The notes under the pieces are model-generated. The model had not been told where the DNA came from, searched no databases, and was given only the letters and a program-made list of their open reading frames with translations. This document shows, in pieces, positions 31,025-31,607 of a DNA stretch of 31,607 bases. How positions within the stretch are numbered: the first letter of the stretch is position 1; each line of letters opens with the position of its first letter. Source of the DNA: a virus; IMG/VR virus record IMGVR_UViG_3300042291_000839, positions 1-31,607 of that record. One strand, given 5' to 3'. A program made the translations under genes and the position numbers.

Positions 31025-31225
31025 ATGAAAGAACTGACACAGCAAGAGATTGCCGACAAGCTCGGAGTATCGCAAGCATTGGTGTCCCGCTGGTTATCCG
31101 GTCGACATGCACCACGCAGGGCGACGGTACAGCAACTCGCACAAGTGTTCGACTGCGACGTAATACGGATGTATGAGTATCTGCTTGATAGGCGTATCGC
31201 GTACATTCGCAAGATATCGGAATAG
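31025..31225 (+). CDS. Small XRE/Cro-like helix-turn-helix regulator
   Basis: A 66-residue protein that is almost entirely a lambda-repressor-like domain: LTQQEIADKLGVSQALVSRW (residues 4-23) then LSGRHAPRRATVQQLAQVFD. It is likely to bind the inverted repeat just upstream and so control both its own gene and the leftward ERF operon, as Cro-type proteins do. ATG 31025 is six bases behind TATAGT and has no ribosome site, so a leaderless message is likely. There is no oligomerisation domain, so it is closer to Cro than to a CI repressor. Confidence 0.88.
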   Translation: MKELTQQEIADKLGVSQALVSRWLSGRHAPRRATVQQLAQVFDCDVIRMYEYLLDRRIAYIRKISE

Positions 31226-31249
31226 GTAAGAAGAAGGAATCAAAAGGCA

Positions 31250-31567
31250 ATGGTAAAGACAAAACGACAACTGACATGTCAGTTATGCTCATGCATCAGA
31301 ACGGTAACGACAGACCCATCAAGCGGGAATATCTGGCTATGCTCGTGTGGCCATATCAACTCCCTGCGCATATCTGACTTGTACGTCGATTACATGGTGC
31401 CTCGCAAAAAAGAGCGCAGGCATCCACTTGTTACGGTTGCGATGGTGCTTGCAGCTCTCTCTGTTGCATATCTCCTGGCGCAGGATCTCCGCAACAGTTG
31501 GCAACGTGAGCAGGTATTCCGAGCGCGTGTGGCGGCTCAAGACTTGGTCGGTCACACTCCCGATTAG
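31250..31567 (+). CDS. Zinc-ribbon plus single-pass membrane protein
   Basis: A 105-residue protein that runs across the circular junction (its end is repeated at 1-87). Residues 9-34 hold a ribbon with CQLC and CSCGH pairs, and residues about 62-76 are a membrane segment (VTVAMVLAALSVAYLLA). A basic stretch (PRKKERRH) precedes the span, so the ribbon probably lies in the cytoplasm. It is 24 bases after the XRE gene, with AGAAGGA upstream, and one base before the sigma gene, so the three likely form one operon. No family is recognised. Confidence 0.75.
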   Translation: MVKTKRQLTCQLCSCIRTVTTDPSSGNIWLCSCGHINSLRISDLYVDYMVPRKKERRHPLVTVAMVLAALSVAYLLAQDLRNSWQREQVFRARVAAQDLVGHTPD

Positions 31568-31607
31568 GATGCGCATCAAGTCATGGAGGCAATATGCACG
31601 CCTACCA
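31481..31607. repeat. Terminal direct repeat, right copy
   Basis: Identical to 1-127. It includes the first 39 bases of the sigma factor gene (from 31569). Confidence 0.95.

Noticed and set aside
1-31607. tRNA genes, rRNA genes, CRISPR arrays, insertion sequences, integrase
   Set aside because: Looked for by eye on both strands and not seen; a tRNA scan was not possible here.

Overview
The window is the complete genome of a tailed phage (Caudoviricetes, siphovirus-type) assembled as a circle. The last 127 bases (31481-31607) repeat the first 127, so the unit length is 31480 bp and the two ends join inside one gene. The evidence for a siphovirus is a full set of HNH nuclease, small and large terminase, portal, Mu gpF-like protein, HK97-type prohead protease and capsid, head-tail connectors, tail completion proteins, tail tube, a frameshifted tail assembly chaperone, a short tape measure and large tail-tip and fibre proteins. 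The host is a bacterium with peptidoglycan (a CHAP-type endolysin is present) but cannot be named. Most genes have strong GGAGG-type ribosome sites, while a few start directly behind a TATAAT-like box with no ribosome site. That mix is common in Deinococcota and Actinobacteria and known elsewhere, so it is only a hint.

Layout: 31025-967 (across the junction) holds a small XRE regulator, a zinc-ribbon membrane protein and a sigma-70 family factor. 970-2719 holds small accessory genes, two of them Tad2/DUF2829-like. 2716-5710 is nucleic-acid metabolism: a VRR-NUC nuclease, a primase of the archaeo-eukaryotic type, and a PriCT plus RecA-like helicase, with one antisense DUF3310-like gene between nuclease and primase. 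5711-6053 is non-coding, with iteron-like repeats, an AT-rich stretch, GC hairpins and a promoter, and looks like a replication origin. 6054-6689 is an SSB-like protein followed by a terminator. 6737-8623 is a second accessory cluster with three more Tad2/DUF2829-like modules. 8610-15935 is packaging and head. 16006-28887 is connectors, two holin-like membrane proteins, an AT-rich beta-helix protein, and tail. 28977-29516 is the endolysin. 29689-30963 is a leftward operon with an ERF annealing protein, diverging from the XRE gene over a 9-bp inverted repeat.

How it fits together: the divergent region 30964-31024 looks like the main early switch. It drives the ERF operon leftward and the XRE, membrane and sigma genes rightward. 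The sigma factor, if active, could direct host polymerase to the phage's TATAAT-like boxes that sit 6 nt from start codons, including those in front of the portal and the holin-like gene. Replication would use primase, helicase, SSB and the repeat region. Genes are tightly packed, with many ATGA, TAATG and 11-17 nt overlaps that imply translational coupling. No integrase, tRNA, rRNA or CRISPR array was seen.

The points most worth checking are the five Tad2-like modules in two clusters, in four of which the conserved Asp-Trp-Glu codons double as the ribosome site of the next gene; the exact C CCA AAC slippery site that extends the tail chaperone; the shared leaderless start motif; and the iteron region.
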